A stretch of 64,000 nucleotides of DNA from SB21 sp964415295. GTDB taxonomy: Bacteria > CLD3 > SB21. The stretch spans positions 62,001-126,000 of the forward strand of contig CAYPYN010000006.1 of NCBI GenBank assembly GCA_964415295.1. Direction: 5' to 3'. Of this stretch, positions 37,201 to 44,361 are shown one piece after another. How positions within the stretch are numbered: position 1 is the stretch's first letter; the number at the start of each line of letters is the position of its first letter. A model generated the notes under the pieces. The model did not search any database. It saw nothing but the letters and a program-made list of their open reading frames with translations, and was not told the origin of the DNA. The translations under genes were made by a program, and so were the position numbers.

Positions 37201-37761
37201 TTTGTTAACTGGAACGGCGGTGATGTTGGAGTTGGTGTTTACAACGCCCCATTACCTGAGACGGGCACGATCTTCCGTATCAACACTACCAAGCCCAATA
37301 CGGCCACCGATGCCTTTACGTTTGATGCTACCGCGAGTACCATCACAACAAGCAAGAGCGCTCTCAAGAAAGGTCTGAAGAACGTGAAAGTCGTTCCGAA
37401 TCCTTACTACGGACGATCGACCTATCAGGCCAGCTTGTTTGACAAGCAGATCAAGTTCACCAATCTTCCTGCCACTTGCGATATCAAGATCTTTACTGTG
37501 GCCGGTGATCTAGTTGCGACGCTTCGCCATAACGATCTGTCAAACAACAACCGTGTGAATACGAATCCTCTGGATCTGGCTGGAACTCCGACCGCTAAGG
37601 AAACCAGCTCGGAAGTATGGAACCTCCAGAATGCCGACGGCAAATATGTCGCCAGCGGTATGTATATCGCCTTGATCGATGCCCCCGGTATCGGCAAGAA
37701 ACTGGTAAAATTCGCCGTGATCCAGGAAGCCATTCAAATCAACGGTCCTGACGTTCGTTAG
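34279..37761 (+). CDS. giant secreted protein with FN3-like domain and type IX-like sorting domain
   Basis: This 1160-residue protein has an N-terminal signal/membrane segment (about 5-28). It then has a beta-rich region of about 440 residues with Asn/Asp-rich loops, and a fibronectin-III-like domain (about 470-610, including YDFQGYRVYRSLTG and RYYYSVTAYDAQP). Further beta domains follow (about 620-1030). The C-terminal module (about 1034-1150) starts KVVPNPYYG and continues IKFTNLPATCDIKIFTVAGDLVATL, then WNLQNADGKYVASGMYIALI. This matches the Por/type IX secretion C-terminal sorting domain pattern. The N-terminal part is not a family I recognise. It lies between a TonB receptor and a PorV-like gene, so surface exposure is likely. 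Confidence 0.75.
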   Translation: MNKKKLILLTSLVTVVVMAIVLSLSTVGVAKVNNAKSLKLKLKKPDITDLVFVAVNNWNYVMRNNGSYMYDSPDADGNHNNAGGEFPRGTGITIVYAGGLYIGTIKNGVPVVSETEFATEFQPGPITNSGVAFEDLTADNPLSADNQVYLVDRSGSGDDYNNWPGPVTSVGLPAVIADAQTWAVFNDLDVTLNSESDLESPFPGLGMEVVAESFAFNAGPLSDVVYVKLTITNKTSTNYPDSYLGAWMDADVNNSSNDIVGVDTARGLGFVYNNTNEGAGQDFATGFDFFQGPVVNATDVSASLAAKNAANTTVLVYDPVKNVYVPTALPAGKIWLGATAFNTYANGTDPIDNNERYNLLAGRDKSSGIPKSGCGLNDYYAFRGNPITGQGTCDVAGSANPVGGLFATAADQRILHGVGPFTIEAGSSQEIWLGIVGAGGTNRLTAVSNMFATDDLAQVTFSAGLVAPKPPATPKISVTALNGAVSIVWQNNAELEGDDAGEILGITTANGYSEDYVKYDFQGYRVYRSLTGIPTDFERLAEYDLSDGITVINNMTLNTLGHLDISDIVVGTDNGLQYNYIDQDVTNMTRYYYSVTAYDAQPYISTSATFTDPINGLTVDAPSGLPITLETAKTANVVSIVPMASVVGVSDDAHTTDATHTGPSDGSIGVSVVDPSKVQSGTYTISFREIPTTVGTKTLVGDEFLPSNLLVYEAKLGSTVRTISSRADDPRTFYDANANGTFDTGVDSLLDDSKFGVIQVSATDPSTETPIIVDGLSIYVYGPALDFKAFDVTANAGGPVNPPAGGAATFQGFPSSDPDLVNDQQVNGSFWFVADWRSATLTTGAYAQFVTNAVDDWNGWGNLVPYDFEYRFTAGGSVGQFRNTTTQANVPFEVWNVSTGTRLMIDWLNDAATGNFQLVNADHPASGGNNDPRTCRFYITQPATLAAGTAGYDAWVILNDNLAANYDYVIGRQVFVNWNGGDVGVGVYNAPLPETGTIFRINTTKPNTATDAFTFDATASTITTSKSALKKGLKNVKVVPNPYYGRSTYQASLFDKQIKFTNLPATCDIKIFTVAGDLVATLRHNDLSNNNRVNTNPLDLAGTPTAKETSSEVWNLQNADGKYVASGMYIALIDAPGIGKKLVKFAVIQEAIQINGPDVR

Positions 37762-37777
37762 AGTAGTTAATTTATAT

Positions 37778-37802
37778 CCCGATAGGCACTTCGCCTATCG
37801 GG
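37778..37802. repeat. perfect 10-bp intergenic hairpin
   Basis: CCCGATAGGC and GCCTATCGGG pair perfectly around the five-base loop ACTTC, 16 bases after the stop of the giant secreted protein gene and 31 bases before the porV-like ATG. No U-tract follows directly on the plus strand. It is more likely a transcript-stabilising or partial-attenuation hairpin that sets different expression for the two genes than a full terminator. Confidence 0.7.
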
Positions 37803-37833
37803 AGTATAAACTAAAATTTTTAAGGAGACTAAA

Positions 37834-38847
37834 ATGAAAAAACTTCTAATTTTGACCTTCCTGCTGCTCTATACGGTCTCTGCTTTTGCAGGTGAGACAA
37901 AACGCGGTGAGGCGGGTTTTATGTTCCTCAAGGTTCCCATGGGAGCCAGAGAGACTTCATTAGGAACGACCGGTATCACGAGTTCGTTTGGTGCCGGCGC
38001 GATGTACTGGAATCCGGCCAATGTGGCGTCTATTGATCGTCCCAGTTTCTCTATGTCCTACGTCAATCATTTTGCCGGCATTTCGAGTAACTATGCGGCC
38101 GTCAGCTTCCCGATGAGCGACATCGGCGTATTTGGATTAAGCATGAACTACATGAGCTATGGCGATATTGAAAAGACGTCCGAGTTAAGCCCGGACGGCA
38201 ATATCGGGAACTATTCGCCGTATGAAATGGCCCTTGGAGTTACTTATTCCAAGCAGATCACCGACCGCGTAAGCGGCGGTATGACCGTCAAGTTCATCAC
38301 TTCCAAGATTGATCTGGTACAGGCAACCGGCTATGCTTTTGACTTCGGATTTACTTACAATACGGATTTCAGAGGCTTGAAGCTGGCCTTTACCGTGACC
38401 AATATCGGTCCTCAGTCCCGTTATGAAGGCGACGGCTTGATTCGTCAGATTACCGTTGACAATGCGACGGGCGAGACGGCCTTCTTAAATTACGGCTCTG
38501 AACCTTTTGAATTACCGGCGTCGGTTAATTTCGGCGGTATGATGGATATCTATCGCGATGAAATGAACAGTGTGACCGGTACTCTCGAGCAGAACGTGAA
38601 TGCGTTCCAGGTCAGCCATACGAATTTTGGCGTGGAATACGGTTTCAGGAATATGTTCTTCGCGCGCGGCGGTTATACCTCCGCTCTGAAATCGAACCGC
38701 GACTATACGGATGGCGGCGGTTTAACGCTTGGTGCCGGTGTGGACTATAAGTTCACAGATCGTTTCGGCGCGGCGATTGACTATGGTTTCCTTGATATGG
38801 GAGATCTTGGTAAGACGCATCGTTTCACAGTAGGATTGAAGTTCTAA
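37834..38847 (+). CDS. PorV/PorQ family outer-membrane protein
   Basis: This 337-residue beta-barrel protein (signal peptide about 1-19, ending AFAG) resembles the PorV/PorQ family. The N-terminus shows the conserved GEAGFMFLKVPMGARETSLG, then SFGAGAMYWNPAN and MSYVNHFAGI. The C-terminus ends in Phe (RFTVGLKF). In Bacteroidota, PorV is the type IX attachment-complex subunit that shuttles cargo from the translocon. Position just downstream of a protein with a type IX-like sorting domain fits such a role, but the family also has members of other function. TAAGGAGA precedes the ATG. The gene ends the operon, followed by a strong terminator. Confidence 0.85.
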   Translation: MKKLLILTFLLLYTVSAFAGETKRGEAGFMFLKVPMGARETSLGTTGITSSFGAGAMYWNPANVASIDRPSFSMSYVNHFAGISSNYAAVSFPMSDIGVFGLSMNYMSYGDIEKTSELSPDGNIGNYSPYEMALGVTYSKQITDRVSGGMTVKFITSKIDLVQATGYAFDFGFTYNTDFRGLKLAFTVTNIGPQSRYEGDGLIRQITVDNATGETAFLNYGSEPFELPASVNFGGMMDIYRDEMNSVTGTLEQNVNAFQVSHTNFGVEYGFRNMFFARGGYTSALKSNRDYTDGGGLTLGAGVDYKFTDRFGAAIDYGFLDMGDLGKTHRFTVGLKF

Positions 38848-38870
38848 GAGCACGGCTCTTTTCAAATCAA

Positions 38871-38903
38871 AGCCCGTACGCTTCCGGCGTACGGGCTTTT
38901 TTA
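38871..38903. terminator. bidirectional rho-independent terminator
   Basis: AGCCCGTACGC (38871-38881) and GCGTACGGGCT (38887-38897) form an 11-bp perfect stem with loop TTCCG, followed by TTTTTTATTT on the plus strand. It ends the porV-like operon. The AAAGC on the other side gives a short T-tract on the minus strand, so it may also serve the converging nucleotidyltransferase gene that stops at 38928. Confidence 0.92.
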
Positions 38904-38927
38904 TTTGTATCAAAACCGGTTTTAGAA

Positions 38928-39647
38928 TCAGAAACGGATTTCCGGAAGCCCGCTTTTCTGGGCTAACTCTAACGATTCCGGGGTTCCCAAGTCCATCCAG
39001 AATTCATCATATTCGTAGCCGTAGATATTAAGACGGTCTGCAATGGCTTTTTGGTAGAAATCAGTAATGATGGACGAGAACTTGAGCGAAAGGTAGGAAA
39101 ATACGACCGGAGACAAAACATGTATACCGGTGAACATTCGTCCTAAGTGATCGGCCTGACTAATGTCCCTGTACTCCTGATTGATCGAAACAACCCTATA
39201 TGAACGATCCATTTTGATTTCGTCATGATTTGGAAGCGCCGGGTCTTTCCGTACGACCATCGTGGCATGTGCCTCTCTTCCTTTATGTTCCTCAATGACC
39301 GATCTGAGGTCGATATCGCAAATGATATCCGAATTGATGACAACGAAAGGATCCGTGTTCAGGAAGCTCTCAGCATTCTTAATGGCTCCGCCGGTTCCGA
39401 GAATGGTCTCTTCAAAAGAATAACTTAGGGCCATGCCATAAGCGCTACCATCGCCCACAGCGCTTTGAACTTGTTCCGCGCAGTGATGGATGTTGATAAT
39501 TACTTCTTTGATACCGGCGCGTTTCAAAGCAGCCAAGGCGTAGTCAATGAGATAATGCTGATGAATTCTAATAAGAGACTTGGGGTAATTAAAGGTAAGA
39601 GGATGCAGCCGTGTTCCGAATCCGGCCGCAAGGACCATAGCCCGCAT
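38928..39647 (-). CDS. murU: sugar-1-phosphate nucleotidyltransferase, MurU-like
   Basis: This 239-residue NTP-transferase has the pyrophosphorylase motif AAGFGTRLHPLTFNYPKSL at the N-terminus and GTGGAIKNAESFL. INSDII supplies the metal-binding Asp, and WMDLGTPESLELA lies near the end. By family alone it could make a GDP-, UDP- or other NDP-sugar. Its place after an AmgK-like kinase and a HAD phosphatase points to N-acetylmuramate 1-phosphate uridylyltransferase (MurU), which yields UDP-MurNAc and bypasses de novo synthesis. Its ATG is one base after the HAD stop, so expression is coupled. Gene symbol by context. Confidence 0.72.
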   Translation of the reverse strand: MRAMVLAAGFGTRLHPLTFNYPKSLIRIHQHYLIDYALAALKRAGIKEVIINIHHCAEQVQSAVGDGSAYGMALSYSFEETILGTGGAIKNAESFLNTDPFVVINSDIICDIDLRSVIEEHKGREAHATMVVRKDPALPNHDEIKMDRSYRVVSINQEYRDISQADHLGRMFTGIHVLSPVVFSYLSLKFSSIITDFYQKAIADRLNIYGYEYDEFWMDLGTPESLELAQKSGLPEIRF

Positions 39648-39648
39648 A

Positions 39649-40422
39649 TCAGCTCAATGCCTCAACCGCTTCGGGCAGGCGGCTTACGCGTTCAACGACG
39701 GCGTCGGGTGCTTCTTTTTGTGAGGAGGGCTCAATCTGCCAGTTCTTGAGCCTGTGCAGAGAGGCTAAATAGGATTCCTGCTTTTTATTGCCGGGCTCAA
39801 ATCCCTTCTTATACGTATTCCAACGGACCTGAATAGTGGTCATGTCGAGTTCCTTGGCAGGAGCGATGTCACGGTCAATTCTGTCTCCTATCATCATGGC
39901 TCTCTCAAAGCTGCAACCGGCATGGTTGATCGCCCATTCAAAAAGAGCCTTCGCCGGTTTATTCATGCCCAAGAGTCCGCTTATGGCCTGTATCTTGAAA
40001 TACTGCAGAATACTGCACTTCTTTAGAAAATCAAGGATCTCATGAGGCTGATCCGCAATGATACCGAGCGAATAAGAACGGCTAAGCTTTTTCAGAACAC
40101 GGTCCATCCCGGGTATAAGTATCAGATCGCGTTTGAGATATCTGTGAATATAATTCTTGATATCATGATGCCAGCGATGGTACTGCCCGTCCGGAAGGTA
40201 CATCTTGGCAATAGTATAATGCGGGGATTCGTCCGAGTGACCCAAAATCAGGTCTTCACGCGTGGAAAGAATTTCATCAAAGGTTAGATCAACGGCATGT
40301 TCTTTGAGGTTCTTCTCTAATAAACGATAGATGTTAAAACGGAGTTTATCTTCATTTACGAGTGTGTCGCCTATATCAAAAAAAATCCATTCGATATTTC
40401 TATTTCTTTGTGAGATGCTCAT
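39649..40422 (-). CDS. HAD-family hydrolase (possible MupP counterpart)
   Basis: This 257-residue HAD phosphatase-like protein has motif I FFDIGDTL with nucleophile D16. A helical cap follows (about 25-95). Motif III Lys lies in GMNKPAKALFEWAI, and motif IV is MMIGDRIDRDI. In motif I the usual second Asp (D+2) is Gly18 and an Asp stands at D+3, so general acid/base chemistry may differ from canonical DxDGT phosphatases. It lies between AmgK-like and MurU-like genes. In Pseudomonas the HAD enzyme MupP dephosphorylates MurNAc-6-phosphate in this pathway. That role is inferred from context only. It overlaps the AmgK-like gene by 23 bases. Confidence 0.78.
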   Translation of the reverse strand: MSISQRNRNIEWIFFDIGDTLVNEDKLRFNIYRLLEKNLKEHAVDLTFDEILSTREDLILGHSDESPHYTIAKMYLPDGQYHRWHHDIKNYIHRYLKRDLILIPGMDRVLKKLSRSYSLGIIADQPHEILDFLKKCSILQYFKIQAISGLLGMNKPAKALFEWAINHAGCSFERAMMIGDRIDRDIAPAKELDMTTIQVRWNTYKKGFEPGNKKQESYLASLHRLKNWQIEPSSQKEAPDAVVERVSRLPEAVEALS

Positions 40423-41410
40423 GACTGATCTTAGTTAAGAGCTCAAAAGGCTGAGCAAATTCAGTATAAAGAGACATGACATCCAACGCTTGCCCTACGG
40501 CATCATCAATATATGACAAATATTTCTCATTTCCAAAATTTTGAAAAGAAAAAACAAAAGCACCGGCATCGTGAAGTTTCCGCTGGATGGTTATCCAATC
40601 GTAGATCCTCACAAAATCAATCGGAGGAGGAACAGGAATTCCCAACGATACCGCCTGTTTTCTATAATAGCCAAGAAGTTCCTCTTTCATGCTCTGACTA
40701 ATATGGACATAGGCGTCCTCGATAAGAGCCACCAAATCATACAGCAGGGGCCCCATTCTTGCATCCTGGTGATCGGTGACCACCCATTCATCCTCAATGA
40801 GAATCAGATTGGAAGACTGAAAATCACGGTGAACAAAAACGTTAGGTAGTTTGGACAGTTCCGTAGAAATGATCATACTAAATTCGTCGAATATCCTTTG
40901 TTCATCTTGGCTTAAGGGATGCCTCAGCCATTGTGAAATCAACATGCCGCAAACATGAAAACGGTACTCGTAATCATACTTTTCCAAATCAAAAAAGCGC
41001 GTTGTTACGACTGAAGAAATAGCGGGCTGTGCTTTTTGCATGGAGCACAGGATATCCAATATGCTACGATAGTGGAAGAGAATTACCTGTTCGGAGGATC
41101 CGTTTACAATCTTCTCCAAAGAAAGGGTGCCGCAATCTTCCAGAAGCAGATAATCGTTTGTATGGTCTTGATAAAATATCTTAGGGCAGCGAATACCGTT
41201 TTGGCTCAAGTGGGTACTGACCTCCACATAGTCTTTCAATACGGTGCCGGGAGCCTGCAACACAATGACCGGGGATGGAAAAATTCCTTCAGGTAAACCG
41301 TGTAAGCGGTAAAATCGTTTTGATGAAGCTCCGGAAGCCGCCGGCGAAAGACCGATCTTCAAAGGAGGAACACCAAACTTTATCCCGATATCTTCAGCCA
41401 AAGAAGTCAT
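40400..41410 (-). CDS. amgK: AmgK-like anomeric amino-sugar kinase (APH fold)
   Basis: This cytoplasmic kinase is predicted to phosphorylate N-acetylmuramate (and perhaps N-acetylglucosamine) at C1. The 336-residue protein has the aminoglycoside-phosphotransferase fold: nucleotide loop near the N-terminus (SPAASGASSKRFYRL), LLLEDCG hinge, catalytic HRDFQSSN (about residue 193) and metal-binding DHQDARMGPLLYDLVAL. The C-terminal YDWITIQRKLHDAGAF closely follows the AmgK pattern (YDW-x3-QR). I use the ATG at 41410, MTSLAEDIG. An open frame continues upstream to 41497, but that part is AT-rich and would leave two bases to the divergent gene, so it is probably promoter DNA. Confidence 0.8.
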   Translation of the reverse strand: MTSLAEDIGIKFGVPPLKIGLSPAASGASSKRFYRLHGLPEGIFPSPVIVLQAPGTVLKDYVEVSTHLSQNGIRCPKIFYQDHTNDYLLLEDCGTLSLEKIVNGSSEQVILFHYRSILDILCSMQKAQPAISSVVTTRFFDLEKYDYEYRFHVCGMLISQWLRHPLSQDEQRIFDEFSMIISTELSKLPNVFVHRDFQSSNLILIEDEWVVTDHQDARMGPLLYDLVALIEDAYVHISQSMKEELLGYYRKQAVSLGIPVPPPIDFVRIYDWITIQRKLHDAGAFVFSFQNFGNEKYLSYIDDAVGQALDVMSLYTEFAQPFELLTKISHEHLTKK

Positions 41411-41499
41411 ACGTAGCGTAAAATAAAAACAAAATAAATAAATAGGTAGTTGAATCGTTGATAAAAATATGATTAACTTCCGACAAGGTAAGACCATTT
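41411..41499. promoter_or_regulatory. divergent promoter region between amgK-like and CHAD genes
   Basis: This 89-base AT-rich gap separates two divergent genes and must hold promoters for both if the 41410 start is right. TATGAT at 41468-41473 is a possible plus-strand -10 box. No convincing -35 box was found on either strand. The ribosome binding signals here are weak. Confidence 0.4.
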
Positions 41500-42312
41500 A
41501 TGACGGCCTATTTTTTGTATAAACAGAGGCTTCACAAACTTAAGCGGGATATCGCAACGGCATTGGACGGATGCGATCCCGATGTGATCCATGATGTGAG
41601 AGTCGCCATCCGTCGTTTGGCGGCTCTTAACATGATTCTTCGCGAAGCAGGTGAGCCCCTCTATTACAGAAAGGAATTCAGCGTCTTAAAGAATAAATTC
41701 CGTGAAGCCGGGCGTTTACGGGATATTCAGGTTCACATGCAGCTATGCGGGGCTCTGGAGGATCGGCTTGGCGCGGTTTGGACTTCATACCGGCAATACA
41801 CCGTACGCCGTGAAAAAAAGGCCAGGCAGAATTTTCTGAGAGCCTTCAGAGCCATTCACTTGAAATCCTTCGTCCCGGAAAAACTTGACCGTGGCGAGGT
41901 GTGCCGGCAGATAGAAAAGACGGTAAGATCTTCGTATGAGATCTTCAAAGAGAAGATGAATGATCAGGAACAACTTCATACGCTGCGTATTGCCGCAAAA
42001 AAACTGAAATACCAGATTGAAATCCAGCAGGAGTGTTTTCCCGGTTTTGGAGGAACGGAACCGTTCAGAAAATATCTGGCCGATCTGCAGGATATTCTTG
42101 GGGCGTGGCACGATCTTGAAATAGCATCACAGCAGATCAATCAATACATCAACCGTCACAGGGCAACGGTCAACGATAGCGACCGTTACATGCACGCCGC
42201 TATTTCCGAACTGATCAGAAGTGAAAAAGAACGTTATTCCCTGCAAGCCCGTGCCCAGTTACAGAACGAAGTGCCTCTCAGAGAACAAGTTTCCGTTGTT
42301 TTGATGACGTAA
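41500..42312 (+). CDS. CHAD domain protein
   Basis: This 270-residue all-helical protein of the CHAD family is named for conserved histidines that bind polyphosphate. The two halves show the family repeats: HDVRVAIRRLAAL near residue 31 and LHTLRIAAKKLKYQIE near residue 160. Many basic residues line the predicted helices. No CYTH domain is fused or adjacent, so this is a stand-alone CHAD protein. Such proteins can localise to polyphosphate granules. The Rieske gene follows after 43 bases on the same strand. Confidence 0.88.
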   Translation: MTAYFLYKQRLHKLKRDIATALDGCDPDVIHDVRVAIRRLAALNMILREAGEPLYYRKEFSVLKNKFREAGRLRDIQVHMQLCGALEDRLGAVWTSYRQYTVRREKKARQNFLRAFRAIHLKSFVPEKLDRGEVCRQIEKTVRSSYEIFKEKMNDQEQLHTLRIAAKKLKYQIEIQQECFPGFGGTEPFRKYLADLQDILGAWHDLEIASQQINQYINRHRATVNDSDRYMHAAISELIRSEKERYSLQARAQLQNEVPLREQVSVVLMT

Positions 42313-42355
42313 AAGAATTATATTTTTTTATTCGTTACGCACATGGGGTAGTCTT

Positions 42356-42796
42356 ATGATGAAATCTCACAAGATTTCGCGGAGGAATTTCATATTTGTT
42401 TCATTGGCGGCCGCATCGACTGCGGCTTTTTCAAAGCCCATGAGCTTCTCTGCAACAGGCGGACTGACGGTGAATGTGGACGATTATCCGGAATTGAGTT
42501 CGGACGGAGGGTTCAAAGTTCTGAAAAATGTGACGATCGGAGATACGGTGGATTCGATCATCATTGTTCGCAAATCGGACATGGAATTTCTGGTTTTTTC
42601 TTCCGTGTGCCGTCACCGCAAATGCAACGTGAAGTACAAAAAAGACCGGAACCTTTTTGTCTGTCCCTGCCACGACAGCGCTTACGATATGACGGGAAAG
42701 GTCGTCAAAGGCCCGTCAAAACAGGATATTCCGGCGTACCATGCTGTTTTAAGGGGAAGGCAATTGGAAATTTCACATTCAAATGATAAGGAGTAA
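42356..42796 (+). CDS. Rieske 2Fe-2S protein with Tat-type signal
   Basis: This 146-residue electron-transfer protein has a twin-arginine signal (SRRNFIFVSLAAAS), so the cluster is probably inserted in the cytoplasm before export. The Rieske ligands are complete: C-R-H at the first site and C-P-C-H at the second, 15 residues apart. The extra cysteines of a classical disulphide-stabilised Rieske fold (CRHRKC and CPCHDS) are present. It is too small to be a full bc1 subunit and has no adjacent cytochrome b. A heme-binding protein gene begins one base after its stop, suggesting a two-component periplasmic redox pair. Confidence 0.88.
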   Translation: MMKSHKISRRNFIFVSLAAASTAAFSKPMSFSATGGLTVNVDDYPELSSDGGFKVLKNVTIGDTVDSIIIVRKSDMEFLVFSSVCRHRKCNVKYKKDRNLFVCPCHDSAYDMTGKVVKGPSKQDIPAYHAVLRGRQLEISHSNDKE

Positions 42797-42797
42797 C

Positions 42798-43265
42798 ATG
42801 AAACGTCTTTGGATCGGCTTTGGTATCTTGATCGTAGCCATGCAATTAATCCGGCCGGAAAAGTCTAATGCTCCCGAGGATCCGGCTAAGAACATCCGTT
42901 CATATGTTCCGATGAGCGACACGATTTATCAGACTCTGATCCGTTCTTGCGGTGATTGTCATAGTAATACGACGCGCTGGCCTTGGTACAGCGAAGTGGC
43001 TCCGTTTTCCTGGGTGATCGCCGGCGATGTGGAAAACGGCCGGCGGCATCTCAATCTATCCGAATGGGGCAATTACGCTCCAAAGAAAATGGGCAAAAAA
43101 TTGATCCAGATCGCCGAAGTTATGGCCGACAGTTCTATGCCGCTGACCTCCTACGTCCTTTTTCATAAGGAAGCGAAACTCAGCTCGACAGAAATGAAAA
43201 TGATCGAACATTGGGCGGAGGAGCAATCCGACAAGTTTGATGAGGACGAAGAGAAAAAGGAATAA
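42798..43265 (+). CDS. heme-binding domain protein (CxxCH, Haem_bd type)
   Basis: This 155-residue protein has one N-terminal membrane/signal helix (about 1-18) and a single c-type heme site, SCGDCHSN, near residue 51. The heme site is followed by TRWPWYSEVAPFSWVI and by MPLTSYVLFHKEAKLS, which carries a candidate distal Met. This order is typical of the small Haem_bd family of FCB bacteria. I chose the ATG at 42798 because AAGGAG lies five bases upstream; an in-frame ATG at 42783 lies inside the Rieske gene. It ends in an acidic tail. It probably exchanges electrons with the Rieske protein; the final acceptor is unknown. Confidence 0.85.
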   Translation: MKRLWIGFGILIVAMQLIRPEKSNAPEDPAKNIRSYVPMSDTIYQTLIRSCGDCHSNTTRWPWYSEVAPFSWVIAGDVENGRRHLNLSEWGNYAPKKMGKKLIQIAEVMADSSMPLTSYVLFHKEAKLSSTEMKMIEHWAEEQSDKFDEDEEKKE

Positions 43266-43284
43266 ACTAAGTCAGTCTAGAGGA

Positions 43285-44325
43285 TCAGATCATATAGTCG
43301 ATAATCTTTTTCCCCGGTTCAAACGGAGCCAATTGACTTAATCCCAGTTGTTCAATTGCGCACCGGATCAGATCGTCATCGGCAGTCAGGTTCAATTTTA
43401 GTTTGTCCGAATAGAACTTTCCAGCCATCACAATGGAATCCTTGGGAATCAATCCTACGATCTCGCTTCCCGTCACAGTCGTTCCCAAAACCTCTGCTTC
43501 TTTCTTACATTCCTCAAAGGCCGTATGGATGGAGGTGATGAGGTAATTCAGCAAATTCATGGATACTTGTGTGATCTTGTGCGCTTCCATGTAGATTCCT
43601 TTGGCCTGTGTTTCCCTCAATGACCCCGGGATCCTGATTGTCTTTCCTTTTTCATCCTTCATGACGTTGCCGTGCTCGTCCTTTTTCGGCCGTCCGCTTT
43701 CACGTACTCGAAATGCGACTTCGTCAGCCATATCCACATCCGGAGTGGCAAGGTTTACATTATAAGCGATGAGAAAGAAACGTGCACCGGTAGCCGTCAC
43801 GCCGGACCTGGCAACCTGATCCGAATACTTCAGCTCGCCGTAATCCGGGGTCCATTGCGGATCGGCCATCTTGGCTTCCAAAGCCTCGTATTCGCCTTTT
43901 CGGATGTCCGGAAGTTTTTTTCGTTCGGCCTTGCGGGCCGCCTGTGCATAAAGATAAACAGGTATACCCAACTCGCGCGCAACACGTTGTCCGTATTGGT
44001 TGGACAAGGCGACGCATTCGTCCATGGTGATTCCGCTGATGGGCACGAACGGCACCACATCCGTGGCTCCCATGCGTGGGTGTTCGCCTTTGTGGCGGCG
44101 CATATCGATCATCTCCGTGGCCGTTTGAGTTGCCTGAAAAGCGGCTTCAACGGCGGCTTGCGGTTCTCCCGCAAAGGTGATGACCACGCGGTTATAATCT
44201 TTATCGGGTTCTACATTCAGAAGTTTTACACCCGGGACCTTCTCAATAGCTTCGGAGATCGCCTTGACCGTTCGGGGATCCCGCCCTTCGCTGAAATTAG
44301 GTACGCACTCGACAATTTTCTTCAT
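43285..44325 (-). CDS. ftcD: glutamate formimidoyltransferase
   Basis: This enzyme transfers the formimino group from N-formimino-glutamate to tetrahydrofolate in histidine degradation. The 346-residue protein starts IVECVPNFSEGRD, the family hallmark, and contains RRHKGEHPRMGATDVVPF and QVSMNLLNY. It has the transferase N and C domains only, with no fused cyclodeaminase. The start at 44325 is preceded by AAGGAAAG; an ATG five codons upstream is less likely. No other hut gene is in the window, so it could serve a dispersed pathway. It follows the toxin gene on the same strand with a 36-base gap. Confidence 0.93.
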   Translation of the reverse strand: MKKIVECVPNFSEGRDPRTVKAISEAIEKVPGVKLLNVEPDKDYNRVVITFAGEPQAAVEAAFQATQTATEMIDMRRHKGEHPRMGATDVVPFVPISGITMDECVALSNQYGQRVARELGIPVYLYAQAARKAERKKLPDIRKGEYEALEAKMADPQWTPDYGELKYSDQVARSGVTATGARFFLIAYNVNLATPDVDMADEVAFRVRESGRPKKDEHGNVMKDEKGKTIRIPGSLRETQAKGIYMEAHKITQVSMNLLNYLITSIHTAFEECKKEAEVLGTTVTGSEIVGLIPKDSIVMAGKFYSDKLKLNLTADDDLIRCAIEQLGLSQLAPFEPGKKIIDYMI

Positions 44326-44361
44326 CAAACTTTCCTTCACAATTATAGGGTGGCCGTCCGA

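Noticed and set aside
41411..41497. 29-residue hydrophobic N-terminal extension of the AmgK-like kinase
   Set aside because: The added part is AT-rich, looks like a chance membrane helix on a cytoplasmic kinase, and would leave only two bases between divergent starts.
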